Assembly (NCBI GenBank): GCA_948434855.1
Contig: CAOJFR010000008.1
Location: 1 to 40,071 of the forward strand
Reading direction: 5' to 3'
From: an uncultured Clostridia bacterium
GTDB taxonomy: Bacteria > Bacillota > Clostridia > Christensenellales > UBA1242
DNA length: 40,071 nt
Notes under the pieces: generated by a model
The model's input: the letters and a program-made list of their open reading frames with translations, nothing else
What the model was told of the DNA's origin: nothing
Databases searched by the model: none
Made by a program: the position numbers and the translations under genes
In this document: piece after piece, positions 1 through 7,696 of the stretch
Layout of the letters: each line of letters starts with the position of its first letter
How positions within the stretch are numbered: the stretch's first letter is position 1

Positions 1-2
1 AA

Positions 3-371
3 AATCAAAGTGTTACAATCACTGCTGCAGAAATTGACGGTAAAACTATTAAAGGTTGGAGTATAGATGGAGGCAAAACAATTTTAAGTAGCCTTAAAAC
101 ATATACTTTTACTGCAAATAGCAACTTAAGTTTTGTGGCAGTGTTTGAAGACAAAACCACAGCAGATTTATCGCCACACCCTTCCCCTCCAAATAATAAA
201 CCAAATTGGCAAACCATAGCAGGAATATCAGTTGGTTCAATTTGTTTTGTATTGTTTCTTATTTATATTGTTTGCTACTTTACAATATATCGCAAAAAAA
301 CCAATTTAAAAAATAAGGCACTTGAAATCTTATATAAGCCAATGAACATGATTTTTAAAAAGAAAAAATAA
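3..371 (+). CDS. C-terminal part of a surface-anchored repeat protein (5' end outside window)
   Basis: The reading frame is open to the left edge and ends with TAA at 371, so only the last 122 residues are present. They show a short beta-rich stretch (GWSIDGG ... FTANSNLSFVAVFED) of the type seen at the end of InlB-B or other bacterial surface repeats, a proline/asparagine-rich linker (SPHPSPPNNKPN), one hydrophobic membrane segment (about IAGISVGSICFVLFLIYIVCYF) and a lysine-rich cytoplasmic tail. This is the layout of an extracellular protein held by a C-terminal membrane anchor rather than by an LPXTG motif. The function of the missing N-terminal part cannot be judged. Confidence 0.75.
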   Translation, partial: NQSVTITAAEIDGKTIKGWSIDGGKTILSSLKTYTFTANSNLSFVAVFEDKTTADLSPHPSPPNNKPNWQTIAGISVGSICFVLFLIYIVCYFTIYRKKTNLKNKALEILYKPMNMIFKKKK

Positions 372-406
372 AAAAAGCCATAATTAAATATGTGGCTTTT
401 TATTTT
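371..406. terminator. Bidirectional rho-independent terminator
   Basis: The stem AAAAGCCA (373-380) pairs with TGGCTTTT (393-400). It is followed by T-rich sequence on the plus strand, and the A-run at 363-376 becomes a U-tract on the minus strand. It can therefore end both the surface-protein gene on its left and lysS arriving from the right. Confidence 0.8.
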
Positions 407-470
407 GTTAGCTTTAAATTAGTTAAATAATATTAGTTTCAATATTTATAGGCTTTTGATATGTTTTTAA

Positions 471-2045
471 TTAAATATTCAAAAGTTCTAAATAAGAGTC
501 TTTGTCAGATGCAGCAAAAAACAAATATAATCTTGGACCACTATCTGTTCCAAACAAAAGGTTATAGAAAATCTTAAAGTATTTTTGCTGAATAGCCATG
601 TTTTCTTTTTTGCTTAGTTCTGGATTATTAACTGTGTCATAAATAAACTGTTGAACTTCTTTGTCCTTAATTTCTTCTTGAGATTTCAAATAGTTATAAA
701 GCTTAAGCACAACCTGTTTTTCTTCTTCACCAAGAGTTGACGCAAAATCGTTATTTTTAGAGTCAAGCAACTTAAACATTTTTTCAGGCTGATATGTTTG
801 AATAAAATATGTTGCTTTTTCAAATCTTTCATCTGCTCTGCCTGTCCATTCAACATCAAGTTTTTTAACAGCCTTAACAAGAGCTTCATGGTTAAAGTTT
901 ACAATTGGTGCAAGATTTGCTATTGTGCTAAATGATGTTTCATCAACATAATCTTTTCCATCAATAAGGCAAAGCTTAAACAGCGAATTTATAAATTCAT
1001 CGCCCTCGCCTGAAAGATAAGCGTGCAAGCTTTTGTCAAACTCACTATAATGACGAATTATTGTGTCATCAAAATAAAAGTTATAGGCATCTTCTGGCTC
1101 ATATTTTGCAAAGAGCCAACGAACAATTTCTGGGGTATAAAATTTTAAAACCCCGTCTGGTGTGATGTTAATTCCACTTGAAGAGTGCATTGAAGAAACT
1201 CCTGCAAAGCCAAGCCAACCATATGCTTGATATGTTGGAGGCTCGCCGTCAAAAATTTCACGAACAACCCTTGAACAAACATCATAGCTTCCGCCAGGTG
1301 TTGAATGGTCAATTCCACCAGCCTCAAAGTCTACGCCCTCTTCTTTCCAACGCATTGGCCAGTCAATTTTCCAAGCAAGCTTAATTTTAAAATATTCAAG
1401 CACATTAACAGTTTCTTCTTTTCCACAAGCCTTGCACACATAAGAAAGCTCATGAGTTTCAGGGTTATATGATGTTACCTTTGTTGAATCCTTGTTGCAA
1501 CCATCACAATAAACTGATACTGGATAATAAGCCTCTCTCTCCTCGTCTGATGCCTCTTGAGATTTAAAGCTCATCAAAATGTCATAAATATCTTTTCTTC
1601 TCTCAAGCGCATAAGCAACCTTATCAGCATATCTTCCACTTAAATACTCTTTTGATTGATAAATATATTCAACTTCAATGCCAAGTTCAGAAAGTGACTT
1701 TTCAAACTCAACCTCAAAGTGTCTGCCATAGCTTTCGCATCCATCATCAAAAGGATTTGGAATCATGGTATATGGACAGCCAACATATTTTTCATAGCCA
1801 TCCACAATTTTTGCAACGTTAACTGGCACTTTTCTAAGTCTGTCAAAATCATCCCATGAAAAAATAAAACGAACATTTTTGCCCTTAAGCTTAAGTGCAC
1901 GAGCAACAAAATATGGAATGGCAATTTCTCTAAAGTTTCCAATATGAACGCTGCCGCTTGGGCTTACGCCACTAGCGCAGGTATAAACCTCTTTATTTGG
2001 ATTTTTCTCAATAATTTTATCTGCAATTCTTTCACTCCAATGCAT
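471..2045 (-). CDS. lysS: Lysyl-tRNA synthetase, class I (archaeal type)
   Basis: The 524-aa protein charges tRNA-Lys with lysine in the cytoplasm. It belongs to the class I LysRS family, typical of archaea but also found in spirochaetes, alphaproteobacteria and scattered Firmicutes. The HIGH-like signature is HIGN at residues 34-37 (in SPSGSVHIGNFRE). The KMSKS-like loop is MHSSSG near residue 287. Two CxxC pairs (CDGC near 180, CKAC near 205) look like a zinc knuckle. Length matches the family (about 510-540). The ATG at 2045 has AGGAG 8 nt upstream. The gene has its own promoter and shares the terminator at 371-406. No T-box leader fits in the short upstream region. No class II LysRS is visible in the window. 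Confidence 0.95.
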   Translation of the reverse strand: MHWSERIADKIIEKNPNKEVYTCASGVSPSGSVHIGNFREIAIPYFVARALKLKGKNVRFIFSWDDFDRLRKVPVNVAKIVDGYEKYVGCPYTMIPNPFDDGCESYGRHFEVEFEKSLSELGIEVEYIYQSKEYLSGRYADKVAYALERRKDIYDILMSFKSQEASDEEREAYYPVSVYCDGCNKDSTKVTSYNPETHELSYVCKACGKEETVNVLEYFKIKLAWKIDWPMRWKEEGVDFEAGGIDHSTPGGSYDVCSRVVREIFDGEPPTYQAYGWLGFAGVSSMHSSSGINITPDGVLKFYTPEIVRWLFAKYEPEDAYNFYFDDTIIRHYSEFDKSLHAYLSGEGDEFINSLFKLCLIDGKDYVDETSFSTIANLAPIVNFNHEALVKAVKKLDVEWTGRADERFEKATYFIQTYQPEKMFKLLDSKNNDFASTLGEEEKQVVLKLYNYLKSQEEIKDKEVQQFIYDTVNNPELSKKENMAIQQKYFKIFYNLLFGTDSGPRLYLFFAASDKDSYLELLNI

Positions 2046-2073
2046 AATTTTCTCCTAAAAATAAACTAAGGCT

Positions 2074-2103
2074 ATTTTAACACAAACCATCGCTTAGTGT
2101 CAA
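2074..2103 (-). promoter_or_regulatory. Sigma-A-type promoter of lysS
   Basis: On the minus strand TTGACA (2098-2103) and TAAAAT (2074-2079) are separated by 18 bp. The -10 box lies about 28 nt upstream of the lysS ATG, leaving room for the AGGAG ribosome binding site. Confidence 0.7.
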
Positions 2104-2138
2104 TCAATCACCAAAAACAAAATAAATATAAGCAAACA

Positions 2139-2168
2139 AAAAACCAGCGTCAAAAACGCTGGTTTTAA
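2139..2168 (-). terminator. Terminator of the 1250-aa protein gene
   Basis: The stem CCAGCGT (2144-2150) with ACGCTGG (2156-2162) and its flanking A and T runs lies directly after the stop codon at 2170. On the minus strand it reads as a GC-rich stem followed by a T-run. Confidence 0.85.
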
Positions 2169-2169
2169 A

Positions 2170-5100
2170 TTAAAAGTTTTCAAGCACAGGTTCAGTAGCA
2201 ACTGAAATAGCCTTAGTTGGCTCAGTTAATGTGATGAGATCCATTGCTTTTTTATAAAGTGTTCCATCAAATGTTTTTGGATCAACTTCTTTAATTTTAT
2301 CAGAAAGCTCTTCACAAATTCTGTCTATATTTTCAAATATAACTTGCCAGTTACTCTTAATCTTTTCAAACTCATTGCCATACACTCTTGGTGGTCTAGA
2401 GCTAGATGCAGTTGGTGCACTTGTAACCTTTCCTGAAAGATTATCAACAATTTCGCTTTGCTTTGTTGTTGGAGTATATCCCATTTGCTTTTGAAGGAAC
2501 ATATTAAGATGCTGTTTATAGCAAATCATCATGTGTCTCTTAATTGCAAGAAGTGCAGCAAGCAAATCTTTAGCTTGTCTTGATTTACCCTTAAGATAAA
2601 TGTCATAGTTAATATCATCAAAATTAAATCTAGAATTATAGTCAATTGTTGTTATATCAACCAAAGGTGTGCCAGTAAAGGTATTAATTGCATTTGCAAT
2701 CTGCAAGTTGAGTGCTCTAATAAGAACATTTGAGCTATCAGGCTCACCATTGCTAAGAGTGCTAATATTGCTAGACACGGTTGACTTTGTTGAGCTTAAA
2801 CTCTTCTTTAAGTCATCATCGCTGTTTCTATCAAGCTTATCAAAGAAAATTCTTCCAACAACAAGAGTTGTGCCATTATCTTCTGTAATATTCTGACCGT
2901 TAGCAACACCTGTCATATAATCAACAAGCTGCTTAATATTGTTTGTAACATTATCAAGTTGCATTTTAAGGTTTTTGCTTTCGGTTGATGAGTTTCCATA
3001 AAGATATTCTTTCAAACCACCCTCAGAGAAAGCTTTACGCTTATAATCTGCAATATTATTAATTTCGCCTGATTTTAAAATGAAGTGCTCATAATATTCT
3101 TTAAGTATAGTTTCAAAAGAGGTTGTAATGAATCCACTAAGATCTCCAATAAACTCATCTTTTTGCAAATCATCAAAATACTTATAACCCTTAATTGTGG
3201 TAAAGAATTTTGTAAGATTTGACAAACCTTCTGTTCCAGAATATTTATTTTCTCTAATATCCTTTTCAATTTGAGTAGAAATAACCCTTTTTGCATTGGT
3301 TTCAAAAAGTGCAATAAAATAGTTTCTTATTTTTTCATCACCAATTTTCAAAATGGTTTCTTCATAAAATTTATGAGTTTCTTCACTTTCCAAATCTTGA
3401 AGGGTTGTGAAAGCTTTAATCTTAGTTGAATATTCTTCAAAATCATCAAAACTACCTTCTTTTAAAACTTCCATCATATAAACTTTGCTCTCATTATTAC
3501 GTCTGTTTTTAAGAGATACAAGTTGTCTTTCCAAAGCCTTTGTTGCAGCAAGTTTTGATTTTGGAGGCATATTTGAAGACATAATCGTGCTCATCAATTG
3601 TGATGGATAATCAGTTCTTAAGTCTGAATATTTTAGATTGCTAATTTCACTTGCAAATTTATCAACAGAAGATGAAATTTTGCCAGCTTGCGAATCCAAA
3701 ACATAAAGCAAATAGTTTTCAAGTTTTGGTCTTCCGCCAAAAGCATCTTCAATATCACTCTTAATACTATTATATTTCACGGCATCAATAGCTGCGCCAG
3801 AGGTAATTTCTGAAACTATGTTAGAAAGTCTGCTATAGAGTTCTGAAGTTGATGAGTCCCCAGACCTAATTCCATCTTTTCCAAAACCTTCGCAATAAGC
3901 AATAACATCTTTATAAACAAATGGGGTTTCAGCATAAGTTCCAGTTGCAGAGCTTTTAACAATATTTTGAATAGTATCCTTTGAATATACTGATTCATTA
4001 ATCTTTTTTTCAAACATGAATTTTAAATATTCATGAGTGCGATCTAGTGGAGATGGAAGTGCATCAATTTCTGAAAGAATTGATGATTCAACAGCACTAT
4101 CATATTCATTAAATGAGTTAATTTTATCAATAACTGCTTCAGCAGCTGCATATTCTGGGGTTCCCGCAGCAACTCTGTCTGACCCAAAACCTTCAGATGT
4201 AATTGCAGAAATCATTGCAGCTTTTGTTATGTTAATCTGGTCATTTAAACTTGCATGAAGGTTAACACTTGCTGCTCCGTCAAGATTTTCATTTTCAATA
4301 AATCTCTGAACAGACTTAAAGTCTTTTGTTTTGTCTGCAAACCCACCGCTCTTAACAATTTCAGCAATCTTTGGATTTTCTAGGGTGTCAATAAGATCTT
4401 GAACCGTGTTAATTGTAAGAGGTTGCTCAAAAGCAGTATAGTTAATTGCATCAATAGCTTTTTCTGCATACTGCTCTTCATAACTATTATAAATATATTC
4501 TCTGTTAATGTTTGTAAATGCTGGTTTATTTTGACTTAAGAATTTCAAATCACGGTTTAAGTCTTCAACAGTTTTGCAAGCTTCAATGTTGGCTTTTATC
4601 ATTCTGTCTAGCTCATTAATGTTTGTAAGTTTATAATCTTCTCTGTTAATTGCAATGTTTCTGTTTGCAAGAGCCCTTGCTCTTCCAAAAGTTGAAGCTC
4701 CACACTTAACAGTTTTTCCTTTAGAGTCAATTCTATATTTTTCACCATCAGAAACCTGAATTGCAAACTTAACTTTTTCTTTTTTTCCTTTAATAAATTT
4801 TAAGTCTGCCTTTGAAAAGTGGCTTTCATATTTCTTTAATGCTTCTTCAAAATATTTATTAAATTCTTTTTCAAAATCTTCTGCTCTATCAGGAGTTTTA
4901 AATTCAATAAATATTTTCTTCATATATTGAGCTTTGTCATAATCAGCCAAAACAGCCTTGTATCCTCTTGGTCTGTTATTTTCATCTGGCTTATATTTTC
5001 CAATGCCATGCATAAACTCAAAATGCTCTTTAATAAGTGATCCTTGTTTACCTATTGCATTAAGCAATTTTAAAACAGCATGTTTAGTTACTTTAACACC

Positions 5101-5922
5101 CACAACTAAACCTACTGCACTTGCAATTGCAAGTCCAACTGGGCTTGCTGCAAAAAGGGCACCACCAACAGAGCCAACCGCAACACCTGCATAAGAAAGT
5201 AAACTAAGCCCCGATGCAAGTGTTAAACCTGCACCACCTGCTGTAACAAGTGTTCTAAACAAAATATTTCCTGAGTTGGTTGCAATGTCTGCAAGAATTT
5301 GCTTTCTTTGCATTTCAACCTTTGTTACTGCAATGGTTCTATAACCACCAACTGGTTTTCCCTCTTTATCTAAGTCAAAAGGTTTTCCTTCAACAGAGTT
5401 TCTAACATGGTCAAACCACTCTCTTGTTTTTTCTTCTTTTGCTCTAAGCAAAACCAACGCTTCCTCTGTTGTAAGAGGCTCATTGTTGCCCTCTGCATCT
5501 TTTGGGTGATTTGGCAAAGTTCCAGAAGAAACCATTTCATTACACTCTTGAATATAACCATCCATCTCAGTCAAAAACTGATTTTTGTTAAGGTTAATAT
5601 CTACGCCACCATCAGCAACAGGTTTGTTGATTTTTAAGTGCTCAATAAACCAATCTAAATGATTTCTTATTGTGTCATTAATTTGAGTGCTGAGTGCACT
5701 AGATTTTAAACCAAAGTCAATGCCATATCTTGATGGCTGCATAACGCCATCAACATTTTGTGGAGCAAAGTCTTGAAGGTTTTGCTTGATATAGTTATAA
5801 ATTGTAACATACACCAAAAGCCTAGCATATTTTTCAGGCTCCCACAAGTCTCTTCCATCAGCCTTAACATATTGTTTGAAAGATTCAAAAAACTTTGGAT
5901 TGCTGCTTCCTTCTCCTGCCAT
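2170..5922 (-). CDS. Large (1250 aa) helical protein of unknown function with an internal hydrophobic Gly/Ala-rich segment
   Basis: I do not recognise a family. The protein starts MAGEGSSNPKFFESF with AAGGAG 8 nt upstream and has no signal peptide. Its only strongly hydrophobic part is a Gly/Ala-rich stretch at residues about 224-278 (TAGGAGLTLASGLSLLS ... GLAIASAVGLVVGV), long enough for two short membrane passes or a membrane-inserting hairpin. The remainder is mostly charged, helix-prone sequence, with a Ser/Pro-rich linker near the C terminus (TSAPTASSSRPPR) before a last helical domain. Cysteines are few and no nucleotide-binding motif is seen. The gene follows the 407-aa membrane protein by about 200 bp, in the same orientation, and has its own extended -10 promoter. 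A role at the membrane or as a large scaffold is possible but unproven. Confidence 0.85.
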   Translation of the reverse strand: MAGEGSSNPKFFESFKQYVKADGRDLWEPEKYARLLVYVTIYNYIKQNLQDFAPQNVDGVMQPSRYGIDFGLKSSALSTQINDTIRNHLDWFIEHLKINKPVADGGVDINLNKNQFLTEMDGYIQECNEMVSSGTLPNHPKDAEGNNEPLTTEEALVLLRAKEEKTREWFDHVRNSVEGKPFDLDKEGKPVGGYRTIAVTKVEMQRKQILADIATNSGNILFRTLVTAGGAGLTLASGLSLLSYAGVAVGSVGGALFAASPVGLAIASAVGLVVGVKVTKHAVLKLLNAIGKQGSLIKEHFEFMHGIGKYKPDENNRPRGYKAVLADYDKAQYMKKIFIEFKTPDRAEDFEKEFNKYFEEALKKYESHFSKADLKFIKGKKEKVKFAIQVSDGEKYRIDSKGKTVKCGASTFGRARALANRNIAINREDYKLTNINELDRMIKANIEACKTVEDLNRDLKFLSQNKPAFTNINREYIYNSYEEQYAEKAIDAINYTAFEQPLTINTVQDLIDTLENPKIAEIVKSGGFADKTKDFKSVQRFIENENLDGAASVNLHASLNDQINITKAAMISAITSEGFGSDRVAAGTPEYAAAEAVIDKINSFNEYDSAVESSILSEIDALPSPLDRTHEYLKFMFEKKINESVYSKDTIQNIVKSSATGTYAETPFVYKDVIAYCEGFGKDGIRSGDSSTSELYSRLSNIVSEITSGAAIDAVKYNSIKSDIEDAFGGRPKLENYLLYVLDSQAGKISSSVDKFASEISNLKYSDLRTDYPSQLMSTIMSSNMPPKSKLAATKALERQLVSLKNRRNNESKVYMMEVLKEGSFDDFEEYSTKIKAFTTLQDLESEETHKFYEETILKIGDEKIRNYFIALFETNAKRVISTQIEKDIRENKYSGTEGLSNLTKFFTTIKGYKYFDDLQKDEFIGDLSGFITTSFETILKEYYEHFILKSGEINNIADYKRKAFSEGGLKEYLYGNSSTESKNLKMQLDNVTNNIKQLVDYMTGVANGQNITEDNGTTLVVGRIFFDKLDRNSDDDLKKSLSSTKSTVSSNISTLSNGEPDSSNVLIRALNLQIANAINTFTGTPLVDITTIDYNSRFNFDDINYDIYLKGKSRQAKDLLAALLAIKRHMMICYKQHLNMFLQKQMGYTPTTKQSEIVDNLSGKVTSAPTASSSRPPRVYGNEFEKIKSNWQVIFENIDRICEELSDKIKEVDPKTFDGTLYKKAMDLITLTEPTKAISVATEPVLENF

Positions 5923-5970
5923 AAATATTCTCCTTTTGTTTATTTCTAGCCTTTATCTTTAAGTATTATC

Positions 5971-5976
5971 ATTATA
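5971..5976 (-). promoter_or_regulatory. Extended -10 promoter of the 1250-aa gene
   Basis: The minus strand carries TG-T-TATAAT, an extended -10 element, about 48 nt upstream of the ATG at 5922. At 17 bp further upstream only a poor -35 (TTCCAA) is found. The 206-bp gap 5923-6128 is otherwise very AT-rich, and I see no other element in it. Confidence 0.5.
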
Positions 5977-6128
5977 ACATAATTATTTTCAAATTGGAAT
6001 ACCCTTTTTAATAAAAACATAACTTTTTAAAAAAATGATATTTTAAAAATTAATTCATTTAAATTGTCAAAAATTACCAAATTATTATTATTTTAAGCAT
6101 TTTTAAATTAAAATTTTAAAAAATTAGC

Positions 6129-7352
6129 TTATCTTTCTCTGCCTGCCTGCTCTTCTTTTTCAATTTCTTTAAGCTTTTTTATTTCATCTGCATTAATAGT
6201 TTCAGAAGAATCAAGGCTTCCTTCAAACTCTGAAAATACCGCTTCAGACTCATTTGTTTCAGCCCTTTTTGCTTCTTTAATGTTATCAGCAATAACCGCA
6301 GATTTAAGTTTTTCTCTGTCATCAGCACTAAGCACAATTGCTTCTTTTTGAGCTGTGCGAATATTTTCTCTCTCTTCTTTAGACAGCTTAATTTCTGACA
6401 ATAATTGCTCAGAAACCTTTGCTCCTTTTTCTGGTTTTTTAAACTTTATTTCTTCACCAGCAAACTGCTTATAATATTTGTTTGTCTCAGCAAGTTTTTC
6501 TATATTAAATATAACATCTTTGGCTTTGCTTGGGTCATTAAGTTCTGCTTGTGCAATTTTTAAATCTTCCTTTAAATTATCAAGCTTATTTTTCATAACC
6601 ATTGTGTCGTTATATGAATTATCACTTCTGATAAAAATGGTTTTGCTTGCATCCCTAAGCCTAAGATAAGCATATTTTGTTCTGACAAACCAGCCATTAA
6701 AACCTGCAAAAATGCAAATGCCCGCAATCATAAAAATGATACCACCCACAATGTTTGTGTTTGTTATTGGAAGCACTCTGCCAATGTTTCTTGCAATGAC
6801 ATTGTCAAAGAAAACACTTATTAGTCCAAAGCTAAAAAACACTGCACCAAGAAACATAAAGATTATTGAAACTGTGTTTTTTGTTTTGATTGAACTTAAA
6901 TTTTTCTCAACCTGATCAGCCTCTCTGTCTCTGCTCATGGCAATTTGTTGGCTTCTCATGAACTCTTCTTCTGCCCTGTCTACAGAGTCATCAATAAAAT
7001 TATAATAGTGTTTTTGAGCGTTTGCAACATCTTCTACACTGGCAATTTTTTTTGCACTGCCCCCAAGCGAACCCATTTCTAAGGCATAATTATAATAAAT
7101 TAAAAGCTCAGTTTCGGTTGGCCTAGTTTTAAAACCAAAGTCACAAGACGTCATAATTTTCACAAGCTGTTGCCATGTTAAAAAATCTGTTTTTTCATTA
7201 ATTGCTTGCTCTTTAACCTCTTTTAAAAACGCATTTGGATTTGTAACAACCATTGAATATGCCTGAACAAATTTTGCAAGCTCAATATAAAACTCTGAAC
7301 TTTTAACCATTGAAGCGGCATTTCTTTTTCCATCTACCTTATTAACTAACAT
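6129..7352 (-). CDS. Two-span membrane protein with long cytoplasmic coiled-coil tail, unknown function
   Basis: The 407-aa protein is not recognised. Residues 1-155 are soluble and mixed helical. Two hydrophobic spans follow at about 160-182 (VSIIFMFLGAVFFSFGLISV) and 200-222 (IVGGIIFMIAGICIFAGF). The C-terminal half is highly charged (Lys/Glu-rich) and probably coiled-coil. I start at the ATG at 7352 because GGGGGA lies 4 nt upstream on the minus strand; a TTG five codons earlier is in frame but overlaps that ribosome binding site. The gene lies downstream of secA but is separated from it by a terminator, a 132-bp tandem repeat array and its own promoter. The 1250-aa protein gene follows. 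The two may act together, but this rests only on adjacency. Confidence 0.8.
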   Translation of the reverse strand: MLVNKVDGKRNAASMVKSSEFYIELAKFVQAYSMVVTNPNAFLKEVKEQAINEKTDFLTWQQLVKIMTSCDFGFKTRPTETELLIYYNYALEMGSLGGSAKKIASVEDVANAQKHYYNFIDDSVDRAEEEFMRSQQIAMSRDREADQVEKNLSSIKTKNTVSIIFMFLGAVFFSFGLISVFFDNVIARNIGRVLPITNTNIVGGIIFMIAGICIFAGFNGWFVRTKYAYLRLRDASKTIFIRSDNSYNDTMVMKNKLDNLKEDLKIAQAELNDPSKAKDVIFNIEKLAETNKYYKQFAGEEIKFKKPEKGAKVSEQLLSEIKLSKEERENIRTAQKEAIVLSADDREKLKSAVIADNIKEAKRAETNESEAVFSEFEGSLDSSETINADEIKKLKEIEKEEQAGRER

Positions 7353-7379
7353 TTTATCCCCCAACAATATATCAATATA

Positions 7380-7408
7380 ATAATATCACACAATTTTTCT
7401 TAGGGCAA
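7380..7408 (-). promoter_or_regulatory. Promoter of the 407-aa membrane protein gene
   Basis: The minus strand shows TTGCCC (7403-7408), a 17-bp spacer and TATTAT (7380-7385), with TG one base before the -10. It sits 27 nt upstream of the ATG and about 60 bp downstream of the 11-bp repeat array. Confidence 0.55.
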
Positions 7409-7468
7409 ACAAATGAATATATTTGCAAAATAAAACAAGTCAAAATTTTTTTTAAATTTGTTATAATT

Positions 7469-7600
7469 TATATAACATTTTTATAACAAGAATATAACAA
7501 GTTTATGACAAGTTTATAACAAGTTTATAACATCTTTATGACAACTTTATAACAAGTTTATAACATCTTTATGACAAGTTTATAACAAGTTTATAACAAG
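7469..7600. repeat. 12 x 11-bp tandem repeat array with 33-bp higher-order period
   Basis: Twelve head-to-tail units of 11 bp, consensus TTTATAACAAG (CTTGTTATAAA on the other strand), run without spacers. Units 4, 7 and 10 carry TTTATGACA instead of TTTATAACA, so the last nine units form three 33-bp blocks (7502-7534, 7535-7567, 7568-7600). The first three units are more degenerate. The period is not a multiple of three and the units lie in no gene, so this is non-coding. It fills most of the 329-bp gap between the secA terminator and the promoter of the 407-aa protein. An 11-bp spacing places each unit on nearly the same helix face, which would suit cooperative protein binding; that is inference. 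Confidence 0.9.
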
Positions 7601-7626
7601 TTGGAATGATTTTTTTGCTAAAAATA

Positions 7627-7680
7627 AAAAATCCAAGCAGCGATTTAGTTAGCCTAAATGACTGTTTGGAAATTTTTTTA
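7627..7680 (-). terminator. Terminator of secA
   Basis: A long interrupted stem lies just after the secA stop: CCAAGCAG (7633-7640) with CTGTTTGG (7662-7669), and inside it ATTTAG with CTAAAT. On the minus strand it is followed by ATTTTTTATTTTT. Confidence 0.75.
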
Positions 7681-7696
7681 AGACAAAGAAGATTGA

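Noticed and set aside
7469..7600. CRISPR array or plasmid-type iterons
   Set aside because: The 11-bp units follow each other without unique spacers and no cas or rep gene is nearby, so CRISPR is excluded and a replication role has no direct support.
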